Positions 54,253-64,000 of a DNA stretch of 64,000 nt are shown here, one piece after another (the first letter of the stretch is position 1; each line of letters begins with the position of its first letter). The notes below the pieces were generated by a model, which ran no database searches, had not been told where the DNA came from, and was given only the letters and a program-made list of their open reading frames with translations. Both the position numbers and the translations under genes were made by a program. This stretch comes from Neonectria sp. B-13 (lineage: Eukaryota; Ascomycota; Sordariomycetes; Hypocreales; Nectriaceae): assembly GCA_002682825.1 (NCBI GenBank), contig NOKP01000014.1:1189559-1253558 (forward strand), in the 5' to 3' direction.

Positions 54253-54562
54253 CGTGGCGACGTCATTTGGTCAAGCCCTTTGGGATGTTTTGTTCGGATT
54301 GGGATTTGGGAACTGCAGTTGGTTGAGGGAGGGGATGGCGACGCGCTGGTGGGGTGACTGACATGTGTGCATTGACGCGAGTTGGAAACGAGGTCACATG
54401 ACTACCATCAACACCGACTAGTAAGTATAGTTTATGCCATCGAGACCATCAAACGAGACTTGGGTGAGTATTGTTGCGAGTTTGGGCTATTGCATGGGCT
54501 ACATGTAAACTAACACAACCGTCTTCACTTTACTGTCCCTCGTTAGCCCTAGTTCAAGCTGT
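54253..54562. other. short intergenic region
   Basis: Promoter side of the 52459-54252 gene (-) and 3' flank of the aldo-keto reductase (-). Nothing else seen. Confidence 0.55.
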
Positions 54563-55604
54563 CTACTTCTCCAGCGGCTCGACGGTCGGGTCCCAAGCAC
54601 ACGGACTATAGTCGTCAGTCGCGACATCCTCCACCTCGGCCTCGGTCAGCTCAAAGTCGTACAGCTGCGTGTTCTCGAGGATCCGCGATGGCGTCACGCT
54701 CTTGACCAGCGGCACGTATCCGCGCTGCAGGCTCCAGCGCAGCAGGATCTGGGCCTCCGTCTTGCCGTACTTGGCCGCCAGCGCCGCCACCTTGGGCTCG
54801 CCCCATCGCTCGCCGCGCACGATAGGACAGTAGGCCTCGACGGCGACGTTGCGCTCGCGGCACCACTCCACGATGTCGCGCCGCGTCAGCCACGGGTGCA
54901 CCTCCCACTGCCCGACTGAGAGCACGCCACCCCGGCCCGCGCCGCCGCGCTCCGCCTCGAGCTGCTTGATGTACTGCTCCAGCTCGTCCAGGTGGTGCAC
55001 GCCGTAGTTAGACACGCCGATAGAGCGCACCTTTCCAGCCTCGACGCTCTCCACCAGCGCCCGCCATGCGCCCTTGCGGTTCTCAGGGCCGCCGTACGGT
55101 GCGTGGATGAGCACCAGGTCGAGGTAGCCCAGCTTCGTCTCCTCCAGTGCCACGTCCACGAGCTTCAGCGTGTTCTCATACCCCAGAGGGAAGCTGCGCA
55201 CCGGTACCTTTGTCGTGAAGAAGACCTCGGACCTGGGAATGCCAGAGGCGGGGATGGCTGATGCGCTCTGCCCTTGGTTGCGGTAGGCTGAGGCAGAGTC
55301 GATCTACGGCACGTCAGTTCTGAGTGGAAGACAGGAGGATTGCGCTGAAGGAACTAACATGTCGGTATCCGACTTCCAGAGCTACCTTGACGGCGTCCGG
55401 GGCATTCTCCAGAGGTCTATGCCTGTGATTAGAACAACATTCCAGTGGTCAAGATGATAGATGTCTCACGTTTGATAAACCTGAACACGAGTTAGATTAA
55501 GTGTAGGTGCAATAAGACGGGAAACGTACGCCAAAGCCAAGTCGGGGAATCCGATACCCCGAGTTGAGCTTCTGAGTAGACTTGAGAGTGAGATTGGACG
55601 CCAT
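54563..55604 (-). CDS. aldo-keto reductase, 4 exons including an 11-nt exon
   Basis: NAD(P)H-dependent carbonyl reductase of the AKR fold. On the - strand, exons are 55604-55530, 55480-55470 (11 nt), 55422-55359 and 55303-54563; 296 aa. The catalytic tetrad is visible: D52 and Y57 (IDSASAYRNQ), K82 (FFTTKV) and H117 (LIHAPYGG). Later family blocks follow: GKVRSIGVSNYGVHHLDEL, QWEVHPWL, VEAYCPIV, GKTEAQILLRWSLQRGYVPL and VKSVTPSRILENT. The 11-nt exon supplies VYQT, the junction of the first strand with the cofactor site (GFGVYQT). Both flanking introns use clear GTACGT and GTGAGA donors. Substrate unknown; typical length for the family is about 280-320. Confidence 0.9.
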
Positions 55605-55958
55605 TTTGCAGTTCATCAATGACTTTCGTGGTTACGCTTCATACACTTGAAGAAGTATGGTTTGAGGCGGGGTCGAAATGCTGTGATGATGCTTAGTGTT
55701 CGATCTGCGCCCGGCATTCTCGGCAACTGTTCAATCAACAAGCCCGGAGATAACGCCATAACTCCCACAAACAGCATTGCTTCTACAACATAAAAAGAGA
55801 CGGAAAAGTGGATTGCTGCCGCCTTCTTTACGGTATTTTGAGCGAGGTGGAGGTCGTCATCTAAGTTGGGGATGCTTGTACAGGGTAGCGGCCGACAAAA
55901 TAGGTGCGAAGACGACACGACAGTTACACATTTTACGATTTTTGGGGATTTCTGCTGC
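55605..55958. other. short intergenic region
   Basis: Promoter of the aldo-keto reductase (-) and 3' flank of Dom34 (-). No gene supported. Confidence 0.55.
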
Positions 55959-57551
55959 CTATATGACGCTGTCCATCATGTCTTGATGTTCTCGGGCATT
56001 TCGGTCTTCGGCCTCTTCGACCTCTTCCTCCTCTTCTGCGTCATCGTCCAGGTCTAGCATCGGGTAGTTGAGAAGGGCGGCAATGTCGCCCAGCATGGCT
56101 AGTCGCTGGCCACTTTCATGATCACTGCTCAAGACCCTCGCCTCGCCGCCGTCGGCCCTGACCTTCTCGACGAGAGCGACATACCTCTTGCGGGTGGCCA
56201 AGTCTTCGCTCCGGAAGAGCGAGTTGTTGATCAGGAGGACGCCGCCGCCAGGACCGACAGCACCGTCATTGACGGCCTTCTCGACGGCTGAAGCACCGTA
56301 CCAGGCGCGGCCATCGTCGAGCTTGAGCTTGTCGAAGAACTGGTCGACGTACTGGGCCTCACGGGCAAACTTCATGTCCTTCATCTTGGCCAGGACTTCC
56401 GGGCTCTTGAGCACCTCATTGAGGCTGTGGACATGACCCGAGTTGGCATGGACGACGGTGGCTTGCTTGGACACAGCGAGCAGGATCTTGTCGGCCTTGT
56501 CGCGACCCTGGTTGGCGATATACTTCTTGAAGTCAGTTGCGACGAAGCCTGGGCTGGCCAGCAGCAGCGGACGGGATTCGGAAAAGTCCATAGTGCGCAG
56601 CAGAGTCGACAGGGTCTTCTCGAAGAAGCGGCGCATGCCGGCGTCCTGGTCGGAAGCCAAGTCCCGCTTCTTGGGGATGACACTCTCGACGCGGACTTTC
56701 AGGACGGTGCGGAACTGGGTAATGAGGCAGATGTTGGCTAGGCCCTCCTGCATGACGACGGCCGCCATGGCGCCGTCCTTGTCGTCGGACAGGGACTCAT
56801 TCAGGGCGGCCCTGGCGATGGAGTCCCAGCCGTCGGGCTTGATGACAGTGAAAGCCCGGTTGACCTCGAGGTCGAGGGTGTGGTGTGAGCCGAGGGTGAC
56901 GTGGGGGTTCTCGGCGACGACGGTGCCGGAGACGCGGAGGGCGGAGATGACGGGGTCGAAGAAGGTCGACTTGACTTTGATGGCAAGGTCGGTGTGAACC
57001 CGCTCCGACGCCGTGCTTCCGGTGCTGCTGGTACTGACGACCTTGCGGATAGCATGGGCGTGGATGATGTCGCCGGGGAGGATGAGGTTGTAGGCGTGCC
57101 ACTTGATGGGGTTAGTCGGTTGCGATCACGGGGCCGATGCTATCATGAGGCCATATCTAGAGATGAAGCACGGGGTTCAAGGGTATCGTGAGAGATGGTG
57201 CGATATGACAGAGTTTGAGTGTGCAGCAACGGGCGCTGACGGCAGCCGCCACGAAGCCTTATGGTGATGCTGATGGTGACGATAGTCGTGCAGGGAAGGG
57301 TCATGGAGGGTGAGGGACAGGGACGACATGACAGGGCTGAGATGGAGGGGTAGAGACCAGGCAAGGTAGAGCGACGGGGTCACGGAAAGAGCATAACAGA
57401 AGAGCATAACAAAGAGCATAACCGGGAACGGGGAACGGGGAACGGGAAACGGGAAACGGGGCTGACGGACCATGTCTTCGGGATCCTCGGGCAGGAGAGA
57501 CACCGTCTCCTCCTCGAGGGTTTTGGGCACCTTGCGCGATACTAGCTTCAT
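55959..57551 (-). CDS. DOM34: Dom34/pelota, mRNA surveillance factor, 2 exons
   Basis: eRF1-related factor that, with Hbs1, splits stalled ribosomes in no-go and non-stop decay. On the - strand, exon 1 is 57551-57471 (27 codons, MKLVSRKVPKTLEEETVSLL, then PEDPEDM) and exon 2 57101-55959; 407 aa. The join gives EDM-WHAYNLILPGD, as expected in the first (Sm-like) domain. eRF1 domain 2/3 landmarks: AAVVMQEGLANICLI, SRPLLLASPGFVATDFKKYI, VHANSGHVHSLNEVL, AWYGASAVEKAVNDGAV and LLINNSLFRSED. It ends with an acidic tail (DDDAEEEEEVEEAED). The single intron (57102-57470, 369 nt) is several times longer than others here, has donor GTCCGT, and contains tandem repeats. Confidence 0.93.
57389..57461. repeat. 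tandem repeats inside the Dom34 intron
   Basis: Three copies of a GAGCATAAC unit spaced about 12-13 bp apart, then about five GGGAACG/GGGAAAC units of 7-8 bp. All lie just inside the 5' end of the intron, next to the unusual GTCCGT donor. Confidence 0.8.
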
Positions 57552-60500
57552 CCTGGCCGGCCTGCTCTGATATCTCTGGGTTTGTGTTTGCCGGGATAGT
57601 TCTTTGGGAACAGTCTAGAACTGGGGGAGGGGTGTGTATGTGGTGCGGCTTGTGTGGTTGGGTGTGAGAGAAGGAAAAAAAAAAGAGAATTCCAAGAGAG
57701 ATTCCGATTTATCTCGTGTCTATCTTTTTCTTTTTTGGGGGGCGGGCTTTTTTTTAGGGGTGTGTTGGTGAGGTTTACAGAGGTTGGATGCCCAAACTTG
57801 GAGTCAAAAAGTCCAGCAAGGTTCAGGCTCAGACTCAGGCTCGGGCAGGGTAAGGCGGCTCAGGCAAGGCTCAGACTACTAGTAGGTACTAATTATGTAG
57901 GCAAGGCAAGGCTACGAGTGTGTGGGTGGGTAAGGGAAGGGAAGGGAAGGGAAGGGTAGAGGCTTGCATCCGGCACTTGAGGAATTGGAGATTGCGCGCG
58001 CGCGAGTGAGTGAGAGCGTGATGTGTGTGTGTGAGAGAGAATGTGCATGTGTGTGTGGGCAGTCATCACTAAATCGATTCAGTCAGTTGCTGGTTGGCTA
58101 CCGACTGGCGATGGCCTGAAGCCCGGACAGCGGACATCGGACAAAGGGTTGTCAGACTCTTGAACTGCCAAGTCGGGTCTGCCGGGAACCAAGGCCAAAG
58201 TTAATCGCTGGAACGACCAGGACCAGGCCATGACGGCAACGGCAGTTGACAAGTCCCCGCCGCTCCGTCGGAGTTTCGCACTGTAGCTTTGTACGCAGGC
58301 AGGAAGCACGGCGTGATACGGAGGGTTGGCATTGGACACGGATGCCCGCGGCGGCCGATTAGTAAGTCTGTGAGGGTTTTCTCCATATTTTGTTCTTTTC
58401 TGGCCTGGGCCCGGCATGCGGTGTGAATCTACTTTGCTCGAGATGGAGACAGATAGAGATGTCCGCCGGCCAAGGGGCTGGCTGCCACGCGCTCTCCCTC
58501 TCTAGCTAATATGGTGGGACAGTGGGAACGAGTGGGAACAGACAAACTAGGTCCGTTGGTTTCAGCGGAGAACTAGAAATGGTGGCGGACTTTGACGCAT
58601 TTCAGTCTTTTTCGCTCTCTTTATTTTTCTGTCGCAGTCCCACGCTCTCCTCCCTCCGCCGCATGGCGGTCGGGGTTCAAGCCGCGCCGGCACCGCCGTC
58701 TCGCCGTCGGAGTTTGCCAAGAAAAAAGAAAATGGCTTGAGCAATTCCGGTCTCGTTCGGCGACCCATCGGCGGTGGATCGGAGCCGAGGCAAGGGCCCG
58801 TTGTCTGGCAGAAGAAAATAAATTCCTTATTGTGGCTTCTGTGCCTGTTTCTGGAATCTGGACCGAGACGGTGATCCGTTGCCTTGGAAAGCATCCACCT
58901 GGAGCCGCGGCACATGTCATCGAACGAAGCGGGAAGCAAAGCAGCAGAAAAACACATGGTGACGAATGACAGACAAGCCTTGGCGTTCGCTGCGTTGTGC
59001 CGTGCCGTGTGCGACAACCGGGTCCCGACGGATACTAGATTGATTGATCGGTCGGCCCATGTACATTTGTAGTCGATCGTTCTCGACAGATTACGGTATG
59101 GATGCCTGCTCGTTTTCGTTCGTGCCGTCGTCCCCCCCGGGGAGCTAGCGCATCGTTCGAGAAGAAAGCGGTCCACGTCATCAGACGATACTCGGCTCGG
59201 TCCCAGGCTTCCCAGTTGCCAGGCTGCCACACCGTCTCTCTTCCAATCCCGAATGCCTCTAAACGATTCCCGTCGGCCATTTGCGCCGGCGTCTGGCCAC
59301 TTCCCTACTTTCCCAACGTAGCATGCATACGAGGGAACGTAAAGGACAGAAAAGGACGCAGGCCGAGCCTTTTGAGTTTCGTAGCTAAAAAAACAGCGTG
59401 ACGGGATACGAGGAACAGAAACAGAATACGCGGATATCGTATTTGCATGGAAAAAGACGAGTTCCTGCCTTGAATTTTGTGACAGGAACCGACCGACCCT
59501 GCTCAAATGCGACGTAGAAAAACCGGCCTAGCAGCTCAGCTGCCTGAAAGAAAGGGCCTGGAACTCTGGGGGATCGGAGGAAGGGGTTCTGACAGCTACC
59601 TACTTAACACTAGCCCGTGCTGCTTTTAGCAGCAGCAGCAATGGTGGAGTTGCAGATTGCAGCGAAAAGCAACGCTGCAGAAAATGATCTGAGGGAAGCA
59701 AGGGCAGCGGCAAGTGAGGTCATGATGCGCGCCGATCTGGCTGCTTTACATCTTTGAACCTGAACCCTTCAGCTGGGCATTTGAGAGAACCAGCTGTAGT
59801 TCACTGCTTACTATTCATTTCACTTTTAGTTAAGTATGCCGAACGTTTAGGCTTCAGGAATACCTCGAGCGTCCCGTCGTCAGCATGGTTTCAAATTCAC
59901 CCCGCCAACGACGATAATTTTTCCCTCCGGCCGCCGCCTCGCTTCGCCAAGCAATTAATAACAATCCCGCGGACCTGGCCAAAAAAAAAAAGGCACGAAG
60001 GGGGAAAGGGGGAAAAGGGTAAGAGATCTTGCTAAGCCTCATTCGGGGTAATAGGTTGGCCCCAATTCCGAGTTGGAGTTTTGGCAAAACGCCGCAACGG
60101 CGACGATTGGGTCGGCGAGTCGATGATGTATGTACTTTGGTACTAGTCGGCCCCCCGGACTTGTTTGTGCTGGGCCTGTTCGAAGGTGCCTATGCTAGTG
60201 GGACGGCGTGTGGCGTGGATTGGTTTCCTTTTCGGGACATAGGTTCGAAGGTCTAGACTGCGGCCGATGGTCCTCTTGCTCCAGGCTGCACGATATGCAT
60301 TAATGGACTGTACAGTAGCATTCATCGGGATCAGCCTTGAGCGCAGTGGATGCACAATGTACCGTAGATCAGCGCCTCAGGACAGCCCTCCATCAGGAAG
60401 CCAACCGGCCAACCACAGAAAAGTCGCCGGTCTGCCTCGTCTTACCGCACATCTACTTGGCCTTGGCACATGTTTGGCTGGGCTGATGGGGGAAGTCCCA

Positions 60501-61170
60501 TGACAGTCGAGGCCATCCATCCAATGGATCCCTCCCTCGCCGGCATTGGACAAAGTACCTTATTCGTACCTACCGCCTCCTTCTTCGAGGCCTTCCCTCC
60601 TGTCTCAGCTACTGTCAACTACACCGGGCTAACTGCTGACGGCATCTCAGCCACAATCAAGGACAGGCCAAGCGCAGGCTTACCCGTCATCCATTTTAGA
60701 ATCCTCCCATGCCTCCCTCCCATGCCCCCCCCGAAACGCCATCTTTTGCATCTTCAACCCAAGGTCCCATCACCAGCAGTATTCTGTTTGTTCTTTTGCT
60801 CGCCAGCATCGCTAGCATCACGAGCCTCTCTCTGCCCTTTGCTTGGGCACTCTCGCAACCTCGTGCTTCAGCCCCATCTCACTCTGCCTCGGCCTCTCGC
60901 TCCACTGATTCGCCCCCGGCGACTTTGCGGCCCACCGCCACTCAATCTTCCGACGGCCGACCGCAAACCGTCCCAAGTCTCCCCTCGCAAGGGTCTATTA
61001 CACTAAAAAAGACCCCCCCACCCACTCTCGCTGAGCTGACATGGACGACAATTTGTTCTTACTATTCGTACCTACCTGACGGACAACAGCGAATGTCAGA
61101 TTTAGGCCATTTACCACGACAGAGCAAAGCGGAACACACATTGCATTACCATACCTTACAAGTACATCAC
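57552..61170. other. long intergenic stretch, no gene recognised
   Basis: GA-rich on the + strand next to Dom34 (its - strand leader), an AAGGG pentamer run (57932-57957), and GT/GA-rich sequence at about 58015-58060. A 314-codon - strand frame (58562-59506) has no recognisable domain and an open overlap on the other strand, so it is not accepted. No tRNA seen. Confidence 0.45.
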
Positions 61171-61958
61171 CTAGCATAGCGAACAACGCACCCCCTCTCC
61201 CGTCGAAAGCCACACTGACGCTTCCCGACTCTCTTCGTCACTGTCTCTCTCACATTTTCTCCAACTCTCTACTCTCTCACCTCCTCTGTTCACCTCATCC
61301 ACCACCTCCTCCTCCTCCTCTCAGCTGCATCATCCTTGGACGACGGAATCCACCCGTCTGACGCACCACCAACCTTCCCCGGCGGCCCCGGACACCCCAA
61401 CTGCATTGCACGCGCGCTCTCTCGACGCCCACTTGCAACCTCGCGCGGCGCCCATACACCGTCTCTCCGCCTCCGAGCTCCGTCAACCGACTCAAAGCCC
61501 GCCGCCAGCCGCCATCTTGTCTCGCACTCCGCGCACTTGCTCGGACCCTTCGGATCCCTTGGAACCTCGTCTCTGCGTCCACGTCCACGTCCACCCACGA
61601 CCACGGGCCATCTGACACTCTGTTCCCGGCCGTGTCCCCCCCCCACCACCTCGCATTCGCACCCTCTTACGCACACACACCCCTCCTCCCTGGCTGAGTC
61701 CAGTCCTCCACCCACTTCCCCACGACTGGTGCTGTCCCTGTCCAGGCTGTACCGTTAGTACTTCGTACTGTACCTCTCTGGCGCTGGCCTCGTTCTCGTC
61801 CTCGTTCTCACTCGCTCTTCGTCGCTTCGCTCGCTCTCCTCGGGTCCGCGGACTTTCCACTGAGTGCGACGCCGACCGCCGGTTGCCCGCAACCCTCCGG
61901 CTCCCTGATGCCTCTCCTTGATCTTCTTTAGGTTCTTGTTGCCCATGCAGCATGGAAC
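61171..61958 (+). promoter_or_regulatory. C/T-rich leader of the WD40 gene
   Basis: The + strand is dominated by C/T tracts up to the start codon region, as in other leaders here. It contains upstream ATGs, including one overlapping seven bases before the chosen start. Confidence 0.45.
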
Positions 61959-64000
61959 ATGTCGCCCTCTATGTCTCTGCCTGCTGCTGTTGCTGCTCAA
62001 GGCGACTCCGAATTGACCTCAAGAAGACACTCCCGCACCGTCTCCAGTCCCGACACCATCAAGGGTCGCCGCCAGAGCCTCGCCACACACTCTGAATCCC
62101 CAGGTGCGTCCAAAGCTGCCCTCGAAGCTACTCAATGCCCCAATGCCCCCATCCTTTCCCTCCCCCGACCCCACTGCATCTCTCCCGCTGCCTCTGGGTG
62201 GTCGTTGCTTTGCCTTGCTTTGCCTTGGCTGCGTCTCCCGGCACCTATCCCGTTCCTGCGTTTAGCTCCAATTGTTCCCATGCCGTGTCTTATCAAATAC
62301 CCGCGCGCCCTCACTTTCACTTTGCATCTCTCGGCCTAGGTCGTCATGTAAGCTGACGGTACTTTCACCAGGTGTCCCAATCACCAGACAAGAAACACAC
62401 TCGAGCAGGTACTCGACCACTCAACCATCTAAACCTAGCTCCGTCCAGAATGCCAAGGACTCGAAAGATTCCAAAGATTCCAAAGACCCCTCCAGAGCGC
62501 CAACTCCCAGTCCTGCAAATGTTGGCCTCGACCCATTGAGCACAGTGAGCTCCCTCCTGGCTTTCTTGGTCTTGATGAACGTATTGCTGACCCATACCTA
62601 CAGCAAATCTATCTCAGAACTAACAGTAACACTACCGCTGAGCCTACCATCGCCCAGCGCCTGCGCAACACCACGGGAAGACCTGACAGCCCTGCCGTTG
62701 ACAACATTCGAAAACAGAGCTCCGACCTCAGCAAGCAGTCGAGTAATCTTCTGGATATTACCAAAGATCGAAGGTGCGCATCCGACTCTCCTAGGCCCTA
62801 ACTTTGTGGCTTTGAGGCAAGCTAACAGCTGCGATTTTCAGGAAGGGACCCTCGTTCTTGAGCCGGTTGGGGATGCGTGGTAGCCGGAAAAAGGACGATG
62901 ACATGCACGACTCTGATTCTGAACTTGGCGAATTGCGCACCGATGGCACCAACGCCCAAGCTCTCACATCTCTCATCGGCGGCGCGGGCGGCGGCTACAT
63001 CCCGCTTTACAAGGAACCCCCCCGCTACATCCGCGTCAAGGCGCATAACAAAAAGGACCGCGAGTTCAACCACCTGTTTCTGGCCCAGGAGCTCATGGGC
63101 ACTAAACCAACCTCTGACCAACAGTCACATGGTCGCGCCCCGGCCACGGCGGTGGGAAGCAAACTCTTGAAAGGCGGTGATGCCATCTGGGCCGCCGAGT
63201 TTAGCCTGGACGGCCGGTACCTGGCCGTCGCTGGCAAAGACCAGATAGTGCGTGTCTTCGCAGTGATATCAACACCCGAGGAGCGCAAGGCGCACGAGGA
63301 CGAAGAAGCTCAGAATGGAACAAGTGGAGAGAAGCTCAGTGCCCCGGTCTTTCGCACCAAGCCCTTAAGAGAGTTCCGTGGACACACCGGCGAGGTCCTG
63401 GCCCTGAGTTGGAGCAAGAATAACTTTCTTCTCTCCTCTTCCATGGACAAGACTGTGCGGCTCTGGCACACGAGCAGAAACGAGTGCCTCTGTACGTTCA
63501 AGCATAAAGACCTTGTCACGTCGATCGCTTTCCACCCTACCGATGACCGCTTCTTCCTGGCTGGCTCCTTGGATGCACAGCTCAGACTTTGGAGCATTCC
63601 GGACAGGTCAGTCGCATTCGAGGCGTCGGCAGGGGAATTCATCACGGCCGTAGCCTTCACCCCAGACGGAAAGATGGCCATCTGTGGCGTGCTCAGTGGT
63701 ATGGCCACATTCTTCATCACAGAAGGCCTCAAGTTGAAGTATCAGATCCACGTGCGTTCATCACGAGGCAAAAATGCCAAGGGGAGCAAAATTACCGGCA
63801 TCCGGACAATGACGGTGCCCTCGGGCCCGGAAAGCGGCCAAGTCAAGGTCCTCATCAGTTCCAACGACTCCCGTGTTCGAGTGTACAACCTAAACGACAA
63901 GGTGGTTCAAGTCAAGTTTAAGGGCCTGGAAAACCAGTCAAGCCAGATCCACGCCCGCTTCAGCGACGACGCCAATTATATCATTTGTGGAAGTGAAGAT
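61959..64000 (+). CDS. WDR44-like WD40 repeat protein, cut by the window end
   Basis: Exons 61959-62103, 62372-62544, 62604-62773 and 62842 onward; no stop before 64000, so at least 548 aa are present. The N-terminal part is disordered and Ser/Thr-rich, with a DSK triplet repeat (AKDSKDSKDSKD). From residue about 250 a WD40 propeller follows (KGGDAIWAAEFSLDGRYLAV; FRGHTGEVLALSWSKNNFLL; DKTVRLWH; DLVTSIAFHPTDDRFFLAG; RLWSIPD; KITGIRTMTVPSG). This arrangement, with the conserved IRVKAHNKKDREFNHLFLAQ segment before the propeller, matches WDR44-type proteins (human WDR44 binds Rab11). A membrane-traffic role is inferred. The intron after exon 1 is 268 nt. Confidence 0.85.

Noticed and set aside
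58562..59506. 314-codon - strand open frame
   Set aside because: No recognisable domain, odd composition, overlapping open frames on the opposite strand and no leader signature.
1..64000. CRISPR arrays, bacterial operons, rRNA genes, intact transposons
   Set aside because: None seen. The sequence is eukaryotic, with spliceosomal introns; no reverse transcriptase, integrase or transposase frame and no long terminal repeats were recognised.

Overview
The window comes from a filamentous ascomycete (Pezizomycotina, most likely a Sordariomycete). The genes are compact and have short spliceosomal introns (about 44-110 nt, GTRNGT donors, CTAAC/CTGAC branch points). Intergenic spaces are long, with C/T-rich leaders on the coding strand. 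The gene set is typical of this group: GT15 mannosyltransferase, 2EXR protein, HAM1-like protein, DUF4604 protein. The genus is an inference. Bases 235-334 are an assembly gap.

Layout. 1-8.7 kb: no convincing gene; the left edge looks like the leader of a leftward gene outside the window. 8.7-9.9 kb: Myb/SANT-type regulator. 12.5-14.6 kb: dihydroxy-acid dehydratase with an 8-nt internal exon. 15.0-16.6 kb: an unrecognised gene made almost wholly of 9-54 nt exons, each a multiple of three. 16.8-17.6 kb: COX4. 18.3-28.5 kb: DUF4604 protein, KRE2/MNT1-type mannosyltransferase, a metallophosphoesterase, mitochondrial ribosomal protein uL15m and an Mvp1-type sorting nexin. 29-39 kb: an accessory-looking block with a deleted second copy of the microexon gene, a gene interrupted by an in-frame TAG, a double-hotdog thioesterase, two frameshifted paralogues of one unknown family, a second metallophosphoesterase and a 2EXR protein. 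39.5-57.6 kb: housekeeping genes (HAM1-like, an unknown nuclear-looking protein, OHCU decarboxylase, PRP19, a SUMO-interacting RING-like protein, an unknown lysine/glutamate-rich protein, aldo-keto reductase, Dom34/pelota). 57.6-62.0 kb: long intergenic stretch. 62.0 kb to the right edge: a WDR44-like WD40 protein cut by the window end.

Most genes act independently in core functions: respiration, mitochondrial translation, splicing, no-go decay, endosomal sorting, purine breakdown and Golgi mannosylation. The most unusual element is the microexon gene at 15.0-16.6 kb and its decayed relative at 29.2-29.6 kb. They share exon-intron junction sequences and a conserved terminal exon peptide, and I do not recognise them as any known family.
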